A stretch of 64,000 bases of DNA from Zeugodacus cucurbitae (taxonomy: Eukaryota; Arthropoda; Insecta; Diptera; Tephritidae). A program made the translations under genes and the position numbers. The DNA is taken from NCBI RefSeq assembly GCF_028554725.1, contig NC_071669.1, forward strand, positions 36,632,001-36,696,000. The letters are read 5' to 3'. The notes under the pieces were generated by a model that was not told the DNA's origin, ran no database searches, and worked only from the letters and a program-made list of their open reading frames with translations. Of the stretch, positions 61,101-64,000 are shown one piece after another. Each line of letters begins with the position of its first letter. The stretch's first letter is position 1.

Positions 61101-61368
61101 AATCAGCATCGATATCTAACGATTGAGGGATTCTTGTGAATCCGTGTTTTGGTTAAATTACAAAGAATATCAAGGAACACGTCTGAGAAGTTTTCTAAAT
61201 AAATCTCAAGTTATAGCAGACATGGTTAAATCCGAAAACATCTCCGAGTGACTCAAGAGTTGTGTCAAATTCCACTGCACAGATGATCACACTTAGGCGT
61301 AGCCAACTGTTAGACAGGTGCTAAACTTAAAAGGTCCAGGTACATACTATATACTCTTAAATCATATA
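58119..61368. other. Intergenic, nothing recognised
   Basis: No gene or element recognised. Small frames (59305-59517, 59521-59784, 60344-60607, 60617-60868) lack motifs. Confidence 0.4.
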
Positions 61369-61960
61369 CAGTTGATCTCCTTTTTGCACGGTTAACTGGG
61401 ACAGTAAATTACTCGTGTAAAAAAAACCGTGCAAAAAAAATCAAATTTTTATATAAAACTCACTATTGGGACCAATTTAAGAAAAAATGGTGCAAAATAT
61501 AGAAAACGTGTAAAAAAGATCTAATTTTACATGAAAATCTATCTATTCGTACAGTGAGAATTTTCACTGTTGTTGTTGTTATAGACTTTTCTGGTATTGT
61601 ATGTATGTACATATTACTGTTAGAAGGAACAAACAACAACTATTCTGGGAATGGTAAAAAAATAATACATTTCAAAGTTTCGTCATTAATCGCTGTGTCT
61701 TCTTTTTTCTTACTTCTTCATACAGCTTAATTTTTTAGTTTAAACCTAATTTAGAATTTATTAAATTCTATTAACAGCAATAGATTTATGACGTATTGAC
61801 GTAAGGAATTTTGATTTTATTCCAAAAATGTATACAATTAAAATAAAAAATCCGTGTAAAAAAAGTAAAACCGTGTAAAAATGGTAACTGGGAAGTGTTC
61901 AAAAACACCGTGTAAAAAAAAAACCGTGCAAAAATAAACCGTGTAAAAAGGAGATCAACT
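61369..61960. mobile_element. pogo/Tigger-like MITE (592 bp)
   Basis: The ends are CAGTTGATCTCCTTTTTGCA (left) and CAGTTGATCTCCTTTTTACA (right, reverse complement), each next to TA (61367-61368 and 61961-61962). Subterminal regions carry several CCGTGTAAAAA / CCGTGCAAAAA units (for example 61429, 61853, 61875, 61907, 61923, 61938). No coding capacity. CAGT ends plus TA duplication suggest pogo/Tigger-type mobilisation. Confidence 0.75.
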
Positions 61961-61962
61961 GT

Positions 61963-62300
61963 ATTGAATTTGTGTCGGCGTCTGCTTCGATTTTTATCCA
62001 TTCCAATCATTCCAAACCGTTCTCGCAGGGTTCGTTTTAATATGGCAAATTGAAAACACAAACAGAGGATCCGGTTATTTCATGCGGCTGTACGTTCGCC
62101 TTTTGCTTGGCCCACATATGTGCACATCCGCATTAACATGGTGCTAGTATGTAGATCCTTATATGCTAATTTGGGCATTATTATCGTGTTAACACGGCGT
62201 ACGCCCATCTCATTTGCTTTCGACATCTTCACGCTCCCAGCGCACGCTATCAATGCAAGTGTGAAGCGTTTATTCTGTCAGACGTATCGTTTTTTGCTTG
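61963..62300. other. Intergenic, nothing recognised
   Basis: No gene or element recognised. Confidence 0.4.
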
Positions 62301-62319
62301 CACACACACACACACACAC
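62301..62319. repeat. (CA)n microsatellite
   Basis: An uninterrupted CA dinucleotide run of about nine units. Confidence 0.9.
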
Positions 62320-62997
62320 CTGACTGAGTTAGCTCGGTGTTTGAAGTTTACAAATTTACCATAATTTCAATACAATTCAAATTTTGCGAATGTGCGTGAT
62401 TCGCGTTTAAATCAGAATGAACACTGAGAGTTGTTGTTTTTGTGTTTTGTTTATTTAAATCACGAATACACTTGTGGGTGTGTGTGTTAAACAGCAATCT
62501 CCTTGGAAATGTCTGATAATAAATAACGAGTGTGTGGTTCCGCTTCAGTTACCATGGCTTATTAAATCAAGTGAAAACCTCCCACTTGCAAAATTCTTCT
62601 GCATAACTCAGTTCCATATACATAGTATATCACCGCATTTATGTGCACTATATTAAATTAAATTTTGTGAATTTATTTGCAAGCGCCAACACGGGTTTCA
62701 TTACATTAAAGTACGCAATTATTTCCATCCATACTTGTGCGTAACGACCGCAAGCTCAATAGCATTTTCTACACTCGAAACCCACATAAACTCACTTTGT
62801 GTACAAATAATACGCACTTAGCCATTATAACCGGTTCATTCTTCAGGCCCTAATACGCTTACTTCACACATAGAAATAATTTTCAATTTGATTATGGAAT
62901 TTACATCTCGACATCCTTTCATCCCACTCGATTGAATGCTAAGAGCCGGTCCGAGTCGCAAATTTAACTCGCACTTCTTATACGTACATACACACCA

Positions 62998-63220
62998 GCT
63001 CAAAATAATAGGTACACCAAAATGTTTCAAGTAAGACACATCAAAAAAAAAAGTTCTATTCAAATGTGTAAGAAAAGTGAAAATGCAATTCCATTGTTTA
63101 TATATTTACAAGTAAAATTAAATAAACTTCGCGTTTAAATAAAGCAAAAAAAAAAAAGAAATGTAGACCCAAACACGTTTCATAACCGCAATCAACTTGC
63201 TCAAAATAATAAGGTACACT
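62998..63220. repeat. Two direct copies of a Tc1-like terminal motif
   Basis: GCTCAAAATAATAGGTACAC at 62998 and GCTCAAAATAATAAGGTACAC at about 63199 lie in the same orientation about 200 bp apart. Similar CTCAAAATAAT...GTACAC words occur near the ends of some Tc1-like elements. No transposase and no opposing end were found. Confidence 0.35.
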
Positions 63221-63539
63221 CTTTATGAGACATTTAATGTAGAAAAATAAATTATGAATTGTTTTGTTACACATTTAACATTACTTAGTTAGTAGTCAAT
63301 GCATTCGCCATTGTTCTGGTCCAGTTTACTTATTTCTTAGGACATACTACTAATTAAAGTCTGGAAGGTTTCCCTGTAGTTCGGTACCATCGGAGAAGAG
63401 CTAACTATATAACTAATTCCGAATCATTAGCACCGGTCCCAGCCCGATTACATGCAATGTTATTTGACTAACGATTTTTACATTGCAATGTCCTACGAGA
63501 GTAATCGAGCGGTGCGACTATGCATTACCAGTCATTGGT

Positions 63540-63700
63540 GAAAGAACTAGTTCCAAAATCGTTAGTGAATCGCTAGTACAGAATCACCTAGCGTTTTCGT
63601 TAATTCAAAATGGCTAGTGATTTGACTAATTCGAACACGCTAGAGGTTTCATTAATTCAAAATCGCTAACGATTCTACTCGTCCAATAACGCTTGTGGTT
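63540..63700. repeat. Short internally repetitive patch (AATTCAAAATSGCTA units)
   Basis: Variants of AATTCAAAATCGCTAACGAT / AATTCAAAATGGCTAGTGAT occur several times between 63540 and 63700, with complementary ATCGTTAG words upstream. Possibly a decayed fold-back element. Confidence 0.35.
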
Positions 63701-63901
63701 CTACGCCTCAGAAAAACTTTTGAAAACAACACTAACAAAAAAATAAAACAAATGTTTACGAAATACAAAGAAATATATATTTATTTAGTTCATGTACAAA
63801 TATTTATTTTCAATTTATTTTCTTATTTTCTACTATTCTTATATTCTATCCCCTCCCTTTTTTGTCCTTAAAAATTATCTTATTCTTATTTACTAATTAT
63901 T

Positions 63902-64000
63902 TATTATACTCTCGCAACCTGTTGCACAGAGTATCATAGTTTTGTTCACATAACGGTTGTTTGTGTCACCAAGAAATATAAGAGTTAGATATGGGGTTAT
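63902..64000 (+). repeat. Start of another abundant fly repeat, cut by the window end
   Basis: Begins with ATTATACTCTCGCAACCTGT and continues with the CATAACGGTTGTTTGT block and GAGTTAGATATGGGGTTAT. Confidence 0.75.

Noticed and set aside
62120..62323. 67-residue frame ending in a histidine-threonine run
   Set aside because: The run is translation of the (CA)n microsatellite; no domain upstream.

Overview
The window looks like nuclear DNA of a true fly (Diptera), most likely a tephritid fruit fly. It is AT-rich, has spliced genes with short GT-AG introns, and is crowded with mariner, piggyBac, PIF/Harbinger, hAT, pogo-like, jockey, I-like and RTE-like remnants of insect type. Nothing suggests bacterial or organellar sequence. 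The species assignment is inference.

The only host gene I can rebuild is an insect odorant receptor (7tm_6 family) on the + strand at 32472-39474. Ten exons join in phase into an uninterrupted 415-residue protein that I recognise as an orthologue of Drosophila Or63a. A TATA box and an initiator lie upstream at the canonical spacing, and an AATAAA lies 93 bases past the stop. Introns 1, 2 and 6 are inflated by transposon debris. A second, tandem Or63a-like copy follows (41254-50249). Exons 1, 3, 4, 9 and 10 are recognisable with the same lengths and phases or nearly so. Exon 4 has a premature stop, exon 5 is cut off after 13 codons, exons 2 and 6-8 are not found, and an RTE-like retroposon sits exactly at the intron 4 / exon 5 boundary. 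It is a pseudogene.

Layout. 1-10558: no gene seen; holds a pogo-like MITE and copies of an abundant fly repeat. 10559-18540: a deleted mariner, a long repeat copy carrying a PIF/Harbinger-type element and an RTE scrap, a jockey-type scrap, and an I/R1-type retroposon 3' end split by a non-autonomous hAT with a perfect 8-bp target duplication. 20015-23586: a giant inverted repeat of about 3.5 kb. 25330-25710: an unassigned ORF. 27449-29172: a 1.7-kb terminal-inverted-repeat element with an internally deleted piggyBac inside. 30440-31236: an RTE fragment. 32371-50249: the Or63a pair. 52810-55831: the longest, dead RTE-like copy. 56740-58117: an element with matching inverted termini and an unplaced ORF. 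61369-61960: a second pogo-like MITE. The window ends inside another copy of the abundant repeat.

The biology is a receptor locus where a duplicated chemoreceptor is being dismantled by transposons while the other copy keeps an intact reading frame.
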